NCBI RefSeq assembly: GCF_000024005.1
Contig: NC_013132.1
Span: 1,426,001 to 1,490,000 of the forward strand
DNA length: 64,000 nucleotides
Direction of reading: 5' to 3'
From: Chitinophaga pinensis DSM 2588
GTDB lineage: Bacteria > Bacteroidota > Bacteroidia > Chitinophagales > Chitinophagaceae
The translations under genes were made by a program, and so were the position numbers. This document shows positions 26,692-35,621 of this stretch, one piece after another. The notes under the pieces were generated by a model, which was not told the DNA's origin, ran no database searches, and saw only the letters and a program-made list of their open reading frames with translations. Numbering within the stretch: position 1 is the first letter of the stretch; each line of letters opens with the position of its first letter.

Positions 26692-26721
26692 AGCGGATGG
26701 GCAACCATCCGCTTTTTTTTT
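26692..26721 (+). terminator. Terminator of the alpha-2-macroglobulin gene
   Basis: A perfect 9-bp stem (26692-26700 with 26705-26713) with loop GCAA is followed by nine T. Confidence 0.9.
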
Positions 26722-26753
26722 GAAACCGGACAGATTTGTACCGAAACCGGACA
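26722..26753 (+). promoter_or_regulatory. Two direct repeats GAAACCGGACA upstream of a permease gene
   Basis: GAAACCGGACA occurs at 26722-26732 and again at 26743-26753, a period of 21 bases, or two helical turns, on the same face. They lie 95-126 bases before the FtsX-type gene. At 26796-26810 a TGGCA-N6-TGGG sequence loosely recalls a sigma-54 -24/-12 promoter, but the -12 GC is not in register. Confidence 0.45.
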
Positions 26754-26847
26754 ATAGATGGTTTTTAAGATATTGATATTCAGTTGTATTTTGAGTGGCA
26801 TTCTTTTGGGGCCTTTCCCGGTAGATGTCATATAAAAGCGAGCAAAC

Positions 26848-29223
26848 ATGTTTAAAAGTTATCTGAAAGCCACATTGCGCAGCCTCTGGAAAAACAAAAC
26901 CTTCAGCTTCCTGAATATATTCGGTTTAGCAATAGGTATTGTATGTGCGGGTGTTATCTTCCTATGGGTAGAAGATGAGCTGAATTATGACAATGTGCAT
27001 CTCAAAAAGGGTAGGCTGTATGAGGTGATGACCAACTCCGATTACGCCGGTGATATCCGTACATTCGGCTCTACGCCGGGATTGGCAGGTCCGGCTATCC
27101 GGGAGGAGATTCCGGGTATCGTGAACAGTTGCCGTATGACAGACTTTTCACCTTCCTTCCTTTTTAATACCGGTGATAAACCCGTATATGCCAGCGGCAG
27201 ATACGTCGATGCCGCCTTCTTTTCCATGTTCACTATTCCCTTTATAGAAGGAAACCCCGCTACTGCTTTTAAAGAACCATATTCCATTGTTGTGTCGCAA
27301 CAGGCAGCCAGAAACATCTTTGGTGATGATAAGAATATTGTAGGAAGAAGGGTGAAAGTAGACAACAAACAGGAATTCCTGGTAAGCGGTGTGATGAAAG
27401 ATCAACCGGAAAACAGCTCATTTCGTTTTGAATGGGTGGCATCATTTGACCTCTTTTTTCAGCAGAATAAAGCTTCGTTGTCTGTATGGGCCAACTGTTC
27501 TCCTTTGACATTCGTAGAACTGAGTCCGCGTGCAGATGTAGCGGCGATTAATAAACAACTCTATCCTTTCGTACAGCGCAGGTCGAAAGAAACCAACAAT
27601 CATTTGTTTTTATTCAGTATGAATGACTGGCGCTTGTATAACAAATTTGATAACGGTAAGCAGGCGGGAGGCCGTATTACCTATGTCCGCATGTTTTCCA
27701 TACTGGCCTGGATTATCCTGTTGATCGCGTGTATCAATTTTATGAATCTGGCTACGGCCCGTAGTGAAAAACGTGCAAGAGAAGTGGGTGTACGTAAGGT
27801 AATGGGTGCAGATAAGAAAGGGCTGGTGATGCAGTTTATTGGTGAAGCAATTCTGATGGCAGCAGCAGGTTGTGCGCTGGCGGTATTATTGCTGGCGCTG
27901 ATATTGCCTGTTGCAGGACCATTGCTGGGTAAGACCCTCGTGGTAGGATTAGGTAATCCTGTACATATTGCAGCTCTGCTTGTTGTGACCTTGCTCTGTG
28001 GATTGATCGCCGGTAGTTATCCGGCTTTTTATCTTTCTTCTTTCAACCCGGTTAGTGTATTGAAAGGCGCTAATCTGAAACTGGGCGGAGCCGGTTTTAT
28101 CAGAAGAGGGCTGGTGGTATTACAGTTCTCTGTATCTATCATCCTGACTGTTTGCACGGTGGTGATCTATCAACAGATACATTATGTCAAGAGTCGTGAC
28201 ATCGGCTTTCAGAAGGAGCGCCTGATCAGCATAGATCTGAAGGGAGATATGCTGAATCGCTATGATGCTATCAAACAGGAATTGCTGAGAACAGGGGTAG
28301 TAGAAAATATTGGCTTGTCAGATCATCCTACCCTGTATGACGGGAATAATACCAGTTCGCTGAGCTGGCAGGGAAAACCTGAAAACAGTGACCTGGTGGT
28401 GTCAACAAGACTGGCTAGTCCCGGTTTTTTTAATACCATGGGGATGCAGCTGATAGATGGAAAAGACTTTAATGAAGGAAGCACGGATAAATTATCAGTT
28501 GTCATTACAGCTGCGCTGGCTAAAAAGATGGGCACAGGCAGTGCAATCGGTAAAACGATAGAGATGACTACGGATGATGGTGCTCCTCTGTTCCTGACGG
28601 TGACAGGGGTGGTGAAAGACTATGTTTATGGCAACATGTATGGCACCTCTGATCCGGTATTGTTTTATAATATGCCGCAGGTAGCCAATGTGATGTATCT
28701 GCGTCTGAAAGCTTCTGTCGCGCCGGAGAAAGCCATAGCGGCGATTGAAAAAGTTATTACAGCGGCGAGTCCGGCTTATCCTTTTGGCTATACTTTCGTA
28801 GACGATCAGTTCGATAATATGTTTCAGTCGGAAATGCTGGTAAACCGCTTATCCCGCGTATTTGCGATATTGGCGCTGATTATCTCCTGTCTTGGATTGT
28901 TTGGGCTGGCGGCTTATACTGCCGAGCGAAGAACAAGAGAGATCGGTATCAGAAAAGTATTGGGGGCCAGTGTCGCCAGTATCACTACCTTATTATCCGG
29001 AGAGTTCCTGAAGCTGGTGCTGATTTCCTGTGTAGTTGCATTCCCCTTTGCCTGGTGGGCGATGTCAGTCTGGTTACAGCAATATGCCTACCGGGTAGCG
29101 ATACAGTGGTGGGTATTTCTGCTGGCAGGACTGGCGGCAGTGGCGATCTCTTTACTGACTATCAGTTTCCAGTCGGTAAAGGCGGCGCTGATGAATCCTG
29201 TGAAGAGTCTCCGGGCAGAATAG
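26848..29223 (+). CDS. FtsX/MacB-type ABC transporter permease
   Basis: A 791-residue membrane protein with two repeats of a MacB-like periplasmic domain plus FtsX domain. The first membrane helix is at about residues 22-42, a periplasmic part runs to about 285, three helices follow (about 288-405, with LATARSEKRAREVGVRKVMGA), then a second periplasmic part and a C-terminal FtsX domain (about 665-785, LAAYTAERRTREIGIRKVLGASV). Such proteins work with a separate ATPase in lipoprotein export, toxin efflux or cell-wall signalling by mechanotransmission; no ATPase gene is adjacent. It is 10 to 28 bases from the next gene. The substrate is unknown. Confidence 0.88.
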   Translation: MFKSYLKATLRSLWKNKTFSFLNIFGLAIGIVCAGVIFLWVEDELNYDNVHLKKGRLYEVMTNSDYAGDIRTFGSTPGLAGPAIREEIPGIVNSCRMTDFSPSFLFNTGDKPVYASGRYVDAAFFSMFTIPFIEGNPATAFKEPYSIVVSQQAARNIFGDDKNIVGRRVKVDNKQEFLVSGVMKDQPENSSFRFEWVASFDLFFQQNKASLSVWANCSPLTFVELSPRADVAAINKQLYPFVQRRSKETNNHLFLFSMNDWRLYNKFDNGKQAGGRITYVRMFSILAWIILLIACINFMNLATARSEKRAREVGVRKVMGADKKGLVMQFIGEAILMAAAGCALAVLLLALILPVAGPLLGKTLVVGLGNPVHIAALLVVTLLCGLIAGSYPAFYLSSFNPVSVLKGANLKLGGAGFIRRGLVVLQFSVSIILTVCTVVIYQQIHYVKSRDIGFQKERLISIDLKGDMLNRYDAIKQELLRTGVVENIGLSDHPTLYDGNNTSSLSWQGKPENSDLVVSTRLASPGFFNTMGMQLIDGKDFNEGSTDKLSVVITAALAKKMGTGSAIGKTIEMTTDDGAPLFLTVTGVVKDYVYGNMYGTSDPVLFYNMPQVANVMYLRLKASVAPEKAIAAIEKVITAASPAYPFGYTFVDDQFDNMFQSEMLVNRLSRVFAILALIISCLGLFGLAAYTAERRTREIGIRKVLGASVASITTLLSGEFLKLVLISCVVAFPFAWWAMSVWLQQYAYRVAIQWWVFLLAGLAAVAISLLTISFQSVKAALMNPVKSLRAE

Positions 29224-29251
29224 CCGGAAAGGGTTGTATTTTGCAGCCCAA

Positions 29252-30307
29252 ATGAAGGTAGATTTTCTGATTATAGGACAAGGTATTGCCGGTACTGTCC
29301 TGAGTTATACGCTGATGCAGGCGGGACAGTCATTACTGGTCATGGATGAATATAAACCCAATAGTGCATCCCGCGTGGCGGCGGGTGTAGTCAACCCCGT
29401 ATCTGGCCGTCGTTTTACTGTCGCCTGGGAGTATGATGCAATATATCCGGTAGCGGTCAAGGTCTACCGTGAACTGGAAGCCCTGCTGGGTATTACCGTT
29501 TTCAAAGAAAGAGATATCTATAATGTACTGCCATCTGAACAGCTGAAACAGGCGTTTATGGAGCGGACGGCGGGATTGTCCTATATGGAAGATCCGTCAG
29601 ACGAGCGGATCGCCCGTTATGAGCAATGGCTGGATCAGCCTTTTGGCGCTGCCATTGTGAAAGGGGGCACGGTCGTTCTCAGTAAACTGTTACCCGCCTG
29701 GCGGGATTATCTGAAAGCACATAATAGTCTGCTAGAGGAGAAAATGGAGCTTTCCAGGCTGGAAGTAAATGCTGATGGCATCACCTATGGCGATATCAGC
29801 GCCCGCTACCTGATCTTCTGCGAAGGGGCGGCTATCGTCAATAATCCCTGGTTTAACTACATCCCTTTCCTGTTGAACAAAGGAGAGGTGCTGAATATCA
29901 AAGTACCTGGTTTTTCCACACCCGATATTGTAAAGAGAAGTGTGTCCCTGGTACCCCGGGAAGAAGAGATGTATTGGGTAGGATCGACTTTTGCCTGGGA
30001 CTTCCCGGATGAAGCACCTACGCCGGATAAGCGGGAATACCTGGAAAAGGGGGTACAGCAGTTATTGAAAGTGCCCTACGAAGTATTGGATCATGTGGCG
30101 GCAGTACGACCTTCAGGAACAGACCGCCGTCCGATGATGGGTCTACATCCGGAATCACCGGTTTTAGGTATATTTAACGGGCTTGGTACCAAAGGTTCGT
30201 CCCTGGCGCCTGCTATGGCAGCGGAATTTGTGGCACATATCCTGCAAAAAGAGCCGCTGCGGGCAGATACAGACATTAAACGCTTTTTTAACAGGTATAA
30301 GGGTTAG
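29252..30307 (+). CDS. FAD-dependent oxidoreductase, DAO family
   Basis: A 351-residue flavoenzyme related to D-amino-acid and glycine oxidases. The dinucleotide-binding motif DFLIIGQGIAGTVLSYTL is at the N-terminus, followed by SASRVAAGVVNPVSGRRF. A C-terminal VRPSGTDRRPMMGLHPE and FNGLGTKGSSLAPAMAAEFVAHIL complete the family pattern. The substrate cannot be told. The ATG at 29252 is chosen over an upstream TTG. It follows the permease gene by 28 bases, so the two may share a transcript although no functional link is obvious. Confidence 0.86.
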   Translation: MKVDFLIIGQGIAGTVLSYTLMQAGQSLLVMDEYKPNSASRVAAGVVNPVSGRRFTVAWEYDAIYPVAVKVYRELEALLGITVFKERDIYNVLPSEQLKQAFMERTAGLSYMEDPSDERIARYEQWLDQPFGAAIVKGGTVVLSKLLPAWRDYLKAHNSLLEEKMELSRLEVNADGITYGDISARYLIFCEGAAIVNNPWFNYIPFLLNKGEVLNIKVPGFSTPDIVKRSVSLVPREEEMYWVGSTFAWDFPDEAPTPDKREYLEKGVQQLLKVPYEVLDHVAAVRPSGTDRRPMMGLHPESPVLGIFNGLGTKGSSLAPAMAAEFVAHILQKEPLRADTDIKRFFNRYKG

Positions 30308-30326
30308 AAATGCTGGCGGCAAACTG

Positions 30327-30334
30327 TATCTTTG
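30327..30334 (+). promoter_or_regulatory. Probable -7 element of aspS
   Basis: TATCTTTG fits TAnnTTTG, 61 bases before the aspS ATG. A TTAG at 30304-30307, with a 19-base spacer, is a poor -33 match. Confidence 0.45.
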
Positions 30335-30394
30335 CCCACCGTTTGGGCCTCGACCCCCCGGAAAACAAAAAGTTGAACTTTATAATATAATTAT

Positions 30395-32143
30395 ATGTAC
30401 AGAACGCACACTTGCGGCGAACTACGACTCGAGCATCAGGGCACACAGGTATCGTTGTCTGGCTGGATTCAGACAATCAGGAAATTCGGAAGTATCACAT
30501 TTGTCGACCTGCGTGACCGTTATGGTATTACACAGCTGCTGTTCGGAGAGTCTTTCAATGATCAGCTGGACGCACAGCCGCTGGGCCGTGAGTTCGTTAT
30601 ACAGGCAAAAGGTACTGTAACTGAGCGTTCTAATAAAAACCCAAATATTCCTACGGGTGATATTGAAATCACGATTAGTGAGTTTACTATATTAAATGCA
30701 GCTAAAACGCCTCCTTTCACTGTACAGGATGATACGGATGGTGGAGATGAGCTGCGTATGAAATACCGTTACCTTGACCTGCGCCGTAACATCGTAAAGC
30801 AGAACCTTGAACTGCGTTACCGTGTAAACAGATCTGCGCGTAACTATCTGGACAGCAGAGGTTTCATGGATATTGAAACCCCTTTCCTGATTAAGTCTAC
30901 ACCAGAAGGTGCACGTGACTTCGTGGTACCAAGCCGTATGAACCCTAATGAGTTCTATGCGTTGCCACAGTCTCCGCAGACCTTCAAGCAGCTGCTGATG
31001 GTGAGTGGTTATGACAGATATTACCAGATTGTAAAATGTTTCCGTGACGAGGATTTACGTGCTGACCGTCAGCCGGAGTTCACACAGATCGACTGTGAAA
31101 TGAGCTTTGTTGACCAGGAAGATATCCTGAATACCTTTGAGAACATGATGAAACATATCTTCATGGAAATCAAGGGTATCAGTTTTGAGGATGCTTTCCC
31201 GCGTATGACCTGGGATGATGCAATGGAGTTCTACGGTAATGACAAACCGGATATCCGTTTCGACATGAAGCTGGTGAACATGAACGATACCGCTAAAGGC
31301 GCCAACTTCAAAGTATTTGACGATGCTGAACTGGTGGTAGCGATCTGTGCAAAAGGTTGTGCTGAGTACACCCGTAAGCAGCTGGATGAACTGACTGAGT
31401 GGGTAAAACGTCCTCAGATCGGCATGAGTGGTCTGATTTATGCGAGATATAATGCAGATGGAACAATAAAAAGCTCTGTCGATAAGTTCTTTGATGAAGA
31501 GAAATTGAAGGGCTGGGCGGCAAAATGTCAGGCAGAACCAGGTGACCTGATCCTGGTGCTGGCGGGTAAAGAGGAACGCACCCGCAAGGCAATGAGTGAG
31601 TTACGCCTGGAAATGGGCGAACGTCTGGGACTGAGAGACAAGAATGTATTTAAGCCACTGTGGGTGATCGATTTCCCGCTGTTTGAATATGCTGAAGAGG
31701 AAAACCGCTGGGTAGCCCGTCACCATCCGTTTACATCTCCTAAACCGGAGCATATCGAATGGATGAATGACCTGTCCAAATATGCAGACATCAAGGCAAA
31801 TGCATATGATATCGTGCTGAACGGTACAGAAGTGGGCGGTGGCTCCATCCGAATATTCCAGCGTGACCTGCAGGAAAAAATGTTTGCAGCGCTCGGTATG
31901 AGCCCTGAGGAGGCAAACCATAAATTCGGCTTCCTGCTGGGAGCATTTGAATATGGTGCACCGCCACACGGAGGTATTGCCTTCGGCTTTGACCGCCTGT
32001 GCTCGCTGCTGGGTGGAAGTGAAACAATACGAGACTTTATAGCATTCCCTAAGAATAATTCCGGCCGTGATGTGATGCTGGACGCGCCTAGCGCAATTGA
32101 TCAGGCTCAGCTGAATGAGCTGAAGATCAGCCTGGTGAAATAG
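30395..32143 (+). CDS. aspS: Aspartate--tRNA ligase
   Basis: Class II aminoacyl-tRNA synthetase that charges tRNA-Asp. The 582-residue bacterial-length enzyme has an OB-fold anticodon-binding domain (about 1-110), motif 2 ([23 protein letters not shown]), a GAD insertion domain (about 290-410), and motif 3 in GIAFGFDRL near the C-terminus. It may be the nondiscriminating form if gatCAB is present elsewhere; sequence reading does not settle that. It ends before a hairpin at 32185. Confidence 0.97.
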   Translation: MYRTHTCGELRLEHQGTQVSLSGWIQTIRKFGSITFVDLRDRYGITQLLFGESFNDQLDAQPLGREFVIQAKGTVTERSNKNPNIPTGDIEITISEFTILNAAKTPPFTVQDDTDGGDELRMKYRYLDLRRNIVKQNLELRYRVNRSARNYLDSRGFMDIETPFLIKSTPEGARDFVVPSRMNPNEFYALPQSPQTFKQLLMVSGYDRYYQIVKCFRDEDLRADRQPEFTQIDCEMSFVDQEDILNTFENMMKHIFMEIKGISFEDAFPRMTWDDAMEFYGNDKPDIRFDMKLVNMNDTAKGANFKVFDDAELVVAICAKGCAEYTRKQLDELTEWVKRPQIGMSGLIYARYNADGTIKSSVDKFFDEEKLKGWAAKCQAEPGDLILVLAGKEERTRKAMSELRLEMGERLGLRDKNVFKPLWVIDFPLFEYAEEENRWVARHHPFTSPKPEHIEWMNDLSKYADIKANAYDIVLNGTEVGGGSIRIFQRDLQEKMFAALGMSPEEANHKFGFLLGAFEYGAPPHGGIAFGFDRLCSLLGGSETIRDFIAFPKNNSGRDVMLDAPSAIDQAQLNELKISLVK

Positions 32144-32184
32144 ACTGGCATGGAATTTGACTAAGTGGGTGGCACAAAGAACTG

Positions 32185-32224
32185 AATCCCCCTTGATGCT
32201 GATAAAACGGTGTTAAGGGGGATT
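32185..32224 (+). terminator. Hairpin after aspS
   Basis: A 10-bp stem (32185-32194 with 32215-32224) closes a 20-base loop. No T run follows, so it could be a weak terminator or a 3'-end stabiliser. Confidence 0.55.
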
Positions 32225-32353
32225 GGTGCTAACTGAAGAGGAGCCCCTAAACGACGGGAATTTAATTTAGAACAGATTATTAAATTTTAACAAGTTATAG
32301 TCATATTGTACAAATATTTCAACTATATTGCCAAAACAAAAAACAATTCTGCC

Positions 32354-32884
32354 ATGACATGTAAGAAAATGTTCAGCAGGGGATGGTTTTGTGCAATGCT
32401 GGGTATACTTTTGCTGATAGGCAATTCGGCTTTTTCACAACGTTCGGTAACTAATTATGTGAAGAAGTACAAGCCTACAGCTATCCGTATTATGAATGAA
32501 ACAGGTATACCGGCAAGTGTGATAATGGGCGTAGCTATGCTTGAGTCGGGAATGGGGACCAGTAAGAATGCAAAATACTTGCACAACCATTTCGGGATTG
32601 TCGGACGTAATACCCTTCACAAACAGAAAGGAGTGGCCTACCGCTCCAGATACAAAGAGTTCGCCAACGCAGAGGCATCGTTTGATTACTTTGCGAATAT
32701 GGTGAGCAAAAAGAAGTGGTTCTCTTCATTGAAAGGAAACACTGAATACAAACTCTGGCTCAAACACATGAACCATGCGGGATATTCGTCCGCAGGCCAT
32801 GAATGGGTGAAAAGAGTTACAAGCATGATCAGTCGCTATAAATTGTACAAACTGGATGAGCAAATGGCATACACGGGGAGTTAA
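32354..32884 (+). CDS. Secreted glucosaminidase-domain (FlgJ/LytB-like) protein
   Basis: Probably cleaves N-acetylglucosaminyl bonds in peptidoglycan in the periplasm. The 176-residue protein has a signal peptide (WFCAMLGILLLIGNSAFSQ) and then a glucosaminidase domain covering the rest, with the catalytic-Glu region GVAMLESGMGTSKNAKYLHNHFGI, YKEFANAEASFDYFANMVS and HAGYSSAGHEWVKRV. The ATG at 32354 gives a proper signal peptide; the TTG at 32306 does not. It is the first of four same-strand genes, the others being two SGNH-fold proteins and an MBOAT, which suggests cell-wall modification. Confidence 0.85.
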   Translation: MTCKKMFSRGWFCAMLGILLLIGNSAFSQRSVTNYVKKYKPTAIRIMNETGIPASVIMGVAMLESGMGTSKNAKYLHNHFGIVGRNTLHKQKGVAYRSRYKEFANAEASFDYFANMVSKKKWFSSLKGNTEYKLWLKHMNHAGYSSAGHEWVKRVTSMISRYKLYKLDEQMAYTGS

Positions 32885-32929
32885 TTTATAGTTTGTAGTT
32901 TTTATACGAACAAATCAGATTCAGCAGCT

Positions 32930-34375
32930 ATGTCCGGCAATAATAAATCTGCCTATCCTTTCTACATCACCGCGGGGACTTTAGTGTGTTTAGTGGCGTT
33001 GTCACTTATCAATAACAGCTTCTCTATCCAAGATTTTACAACCCGTCCCCTGGACCTGTTGGCCGACGTTAGAAAGGACGCCCCTGTACCCCCTTCAGAA
33101 GAAATTGATACCACTGCTTATGCTACAGTACCCGTTCCCGGTACAACGGATACGGCTGTAAATGTAACAGAAGATTCGGCCAGTCTGGCTGCAGCAGCTG
33201 CTATACCCGATCCTGATCACTTTCATAATTTTGCTACTTATACAGGCATTCTGAATTATCATCCGCCAGTAGGAAGTGACAGCGCTGTTACGGCAGGACT
33301 GGAGCATTTCCTGGTAGCGCTGGATGAACTGAAAGCTAAAAAAAGAAAGAAAGTACGTATCGCTTACTTCGGTGATTCCATGATTGAGGGCGACCTGATC
33401 ACGGAAGACCTGAGAGACAGTCTGCAAAGACTGTTTGGCGGACAAGGCGTTGGCTTTGTACCCGTAACCTCAGTTGTAGCCGGTTTCAGAACAACCATCA
33501 CGCATACCTTCTCTAAAGACTGGAAAGATTATAGCTATAAACAATTGCCACCGGCCAGTCTGCCGCTGGGTATTTCCGGACACACCTTTATGCCGGGAGA
33601 ATCCAGCTGGATCAAATACCAGTCTGTTAAAAAACGCGGTCTGAGCAAATTTGAGCAGGTGAGCGTGCTGTATGGCCCTTCCGCTTCCGGTAATATTTCC
33701 ATAAATAATAAGTCATATGCATTATCCGGTCATCAGACAGTGAACAGACTGTCTCTGCATGTGGATTCTGCCAATTCAAAACAGGTGACTATCAAATGGG
33801 CCGGCGGTAGCGCAGCGCCCTTGTATGGCGTTTCCTTTGAAGGAGACACCGGTGTTTATGTGGACAACTACTCTTTCCGCGGTATCAGTGGTATTGAGTT
33901 GGGAAAGCTGTCCGGTAAACTCTTACAGCAGATGCAGTCAGAACATCCCTATGATCTGATCGTACTGCACTATGGGGCTAACGTATTGTGGAAACCAGAG
34001 CTGACCGATTATTCCTGGTATGGCAACCCAATGAAAAAGGTACTGGATTCACTGCGTAATGACCTGCCAAACGCTTCTTTCCTCGTAATAAGTACAGCCG
34101 ATAAATCATACAAGAAAAGTGGAAATTATGTAACCGCACCAGGCGTAACTGCGTTGCTCAAAGTACAGCATGAGCTGGCGAAGGGACACGGAGCCGCCTA
34201 CTGGAATCTTTATGCTGCAATGGGTGGACACAATTCCATGATCCGTTGGGTAGAAGGCGACACGGTGCTGGCTAATAAGGACTACACGCATTTTAACCGA
34301 CAGGGAGCGGCCAGAGTAGGGGCGCTGCTGTATAAAGCGATGATGGATGAATATAAGCAGCTGGAACGCCAGTAA
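32930..34375 (+). CDS. Membrane-anchored SGNH/GDSL-fold protein 1
   Basis: A 481-residue protein with an N-terminal uncleaved membrane segment (about residues 7-27), a low-complexity linker to about 100, and an SGNH hydrolase domain. Catalytic features are YFGDSMIEGD with Ser150, LHYGANV as block III, and DYTHFNRQGA with Asp451 and His454. Family members remove or transfer acyl groups on glycans. It overlaps the next SGNH gene by 29 bases and lies two genes upstream of an MBOAT, an arrangement like the periplasmic partners of polysaccharide or peptidoglycan O-acetylation. Start at 32930 matches the anchor segment. Confidence 0.82.
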   Translation: MSGNNKSAYPFYITAGTLVCLVALSLINNSFSIQDFTTRPLDLLADVRKDAPVPPSEEIDTTAYATVPVPGTTDTAVNVTEDSASLAAAAAIPDPDHFHNFATYTGILNYHPPVGSDSAVTAGLEHFLVALDELKAKKRKKVRIAYFGDSMIEGDLITEDLRDSLQRLFGGQGVGFVPVTSVVAGFRTTITHTFSKDWKDYSYKQLPPASLPLGISGHTFMPGESSWIKYQSVKKRGLSKFEQVSVLYGPSASGNISINNKSYALSGHQTVNRLSLHVDSANSKQVTIKWAGGSAAPLYGVSFEGDTGVYVDNYSFRGISGIELGKLSGKLLQQMQSEHPYDLIVLHYGANVLWKPELTDYSWYGNPMKKVLDSLRNDLPNASFLVISTADKSYKKSGNYVTAPGVTALLKVQHELAKGHGAAYWNLYAAMGGHNSMIRWVEGDTVLANKDYTHFNRQGAARVGALLYKAMMDEYKQLERQ

Positions 34376-35621
34376 GAAAGGAATTATCAGTTTATTTACA
34401 GGAGTGTTGACTACCATCAGCAGCGTCGTTGCGGGTCAGAGCAATACTATTGCCCAGGATACGGCGCTATACCGTTTTTTCAAGGCACTGCACCATGCTG
34501 ATAGCAACGTAGTATCTGTTCTGCACCTGGGAGATTCCCATATACAGGCAGGCTTCTTTCCGTTTACGACTGCTTTTTTCCTGCAACAGGATTTTGGAAG
34601 CGCGGGCCGGGGATGGGTATTCCCCTATAATCTTGCCAATACAAATGGTCCTTCAGACTATCGCTGGAACAGTACCGGCAGGTGGGATGTAGACAAGATC
34701 ATTGACAGGAATAAGTCTACCGATATACTGGGACCGGGCGCTATCGTGCTCACTTCCAGGAATGAAGCGCCGGCACTGGCCTATAATGGCCGGGAGGACG
34801 ACGAAAAAATGGATAACAATATCCGTCAGGCAGAACTGTTTTATGATGCTGGTCCGAACGATGCACCGGTTACGATCCCCGGTGCAGGTGTAGATATATC
34901 CGCCACACCGTTTGAAGGCGCCGGTACAACCCTGAGAAAGGCTTCTGTTACCTTTCCGGAGCCGGTACAATCCTTCCAGGTAAGATGGGACCGTCAGAAT
35001 ACAGCGCCATTCCGCTTTTATGGAGCATTACTCCAGAACGGGCATAATGGGGTGCTGTATAGCGCCGTAGGGATCAACGGAGCCATGTTTCAGCATTACA
35101 ACGACAACAATAACACCCTCATTTCCGAAATGGAGGTAATGCAGCCGCAACTGGTTGTTATTTCTCTGGGTACCAACGAAGCCTATGGCGCACTGAACTC
35201 ACAGGTATTCCGTACACAGATGGATGATGCCGTGAATATGATCCGGAAGCATCAGCCAAATGCCTGTATCGTGATGACCACGCCTCCTGAGTGTAAGCGT
35301 GTCAGCAAAAAGGCTTTCCGGAAGAAGGTGGGTAAAAAATATAAGACGTATTACCGTATCGCATATTATCCGAACCCTTATATAGCCGTCGTTACACAGC
35401 AAATGATGAGCTATTGCCGGGAAAACGGACTGGCCTGCTGGAACTTCAACGCCGTTAATAAAACGATGGCAAAAGCCTTCGCGGGTGGTTGGTCTGGCGA
35501 TCATATCCACTTCAACGCCCGTGGGTATCAGTTGCAGGGTAAATTGCTGTACGAGGCATTGCGGAACAGCTACGACAAATATTTAAAAGTAGAAAAGACT
35601 CATAAAAATATCGCTGAATGA
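34347..35621 (+). CDS. Secreted SGNH/GDSL-fold protein 2
   Basis: A 424-residue protein with a signal peptide (KKGIISLFTGVLTTISSVVAGQ) and an SGNH domain: LHLGDSHIQAGFF with Ser64, VISLGTNEAYG as the Asn/Gly block, and SGDHIHFNARGY with Asp385 and His388. A central region (about 170-240) is likely a beta-sandwich insertion. The ATG at 34347 lies inside the end of the preceding gene, giving a 29-base overlap. The end overlaps the MBOAT start by ATGA. This tight coupling implies that the three proteins act together, probably in O-acetylation of a cell-surface glycan. Confidence 0.82.
   Translation: MNISSWNASKKGIISLFTGVLTTISSVVAGQSNTIAQDTALYRFFKALHHADSNVVSVLHLGDSHIQAGFFPFTTAFFLQQDFGSAGRGWVFPYNLANTNGPSDYRWNSTGRWDVDKIIDRNKSTDILGPGAIVLTSRNEAPALAYNGREDDEKMDNNIRQAELFYDAGPNDAPVTIPGAGVDISATPFEGAGTTLRKASVTFPEPVQSFQVRWDRQNTAPFRFYGALLQNGHNGVLYSAVGINGAMFQHYNDNNNTLISEMEVMQPQLVVISLGTNEAYGALNSQVFRTQMDDAVNMIRKHQPNACIVMTTPPECKRVSKKAFRKKVGKKYKTYYRIAYYPNPYIAVVTQQMMSYCRENGLACWNFNAVNKTMAKAFAGGWSGDHIHFNARGYQLQGKLLYEALRNSYDKYLKVEKTHKNIAE

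Noticed and set aside
26796..26810. A sigma-54 promoter before the FtsX-type gene
   Set aside because: The -24 TGGCA is present but the -12 GC is out of register, so it is mentioned only as a loose resemblance and not called as a promoter.
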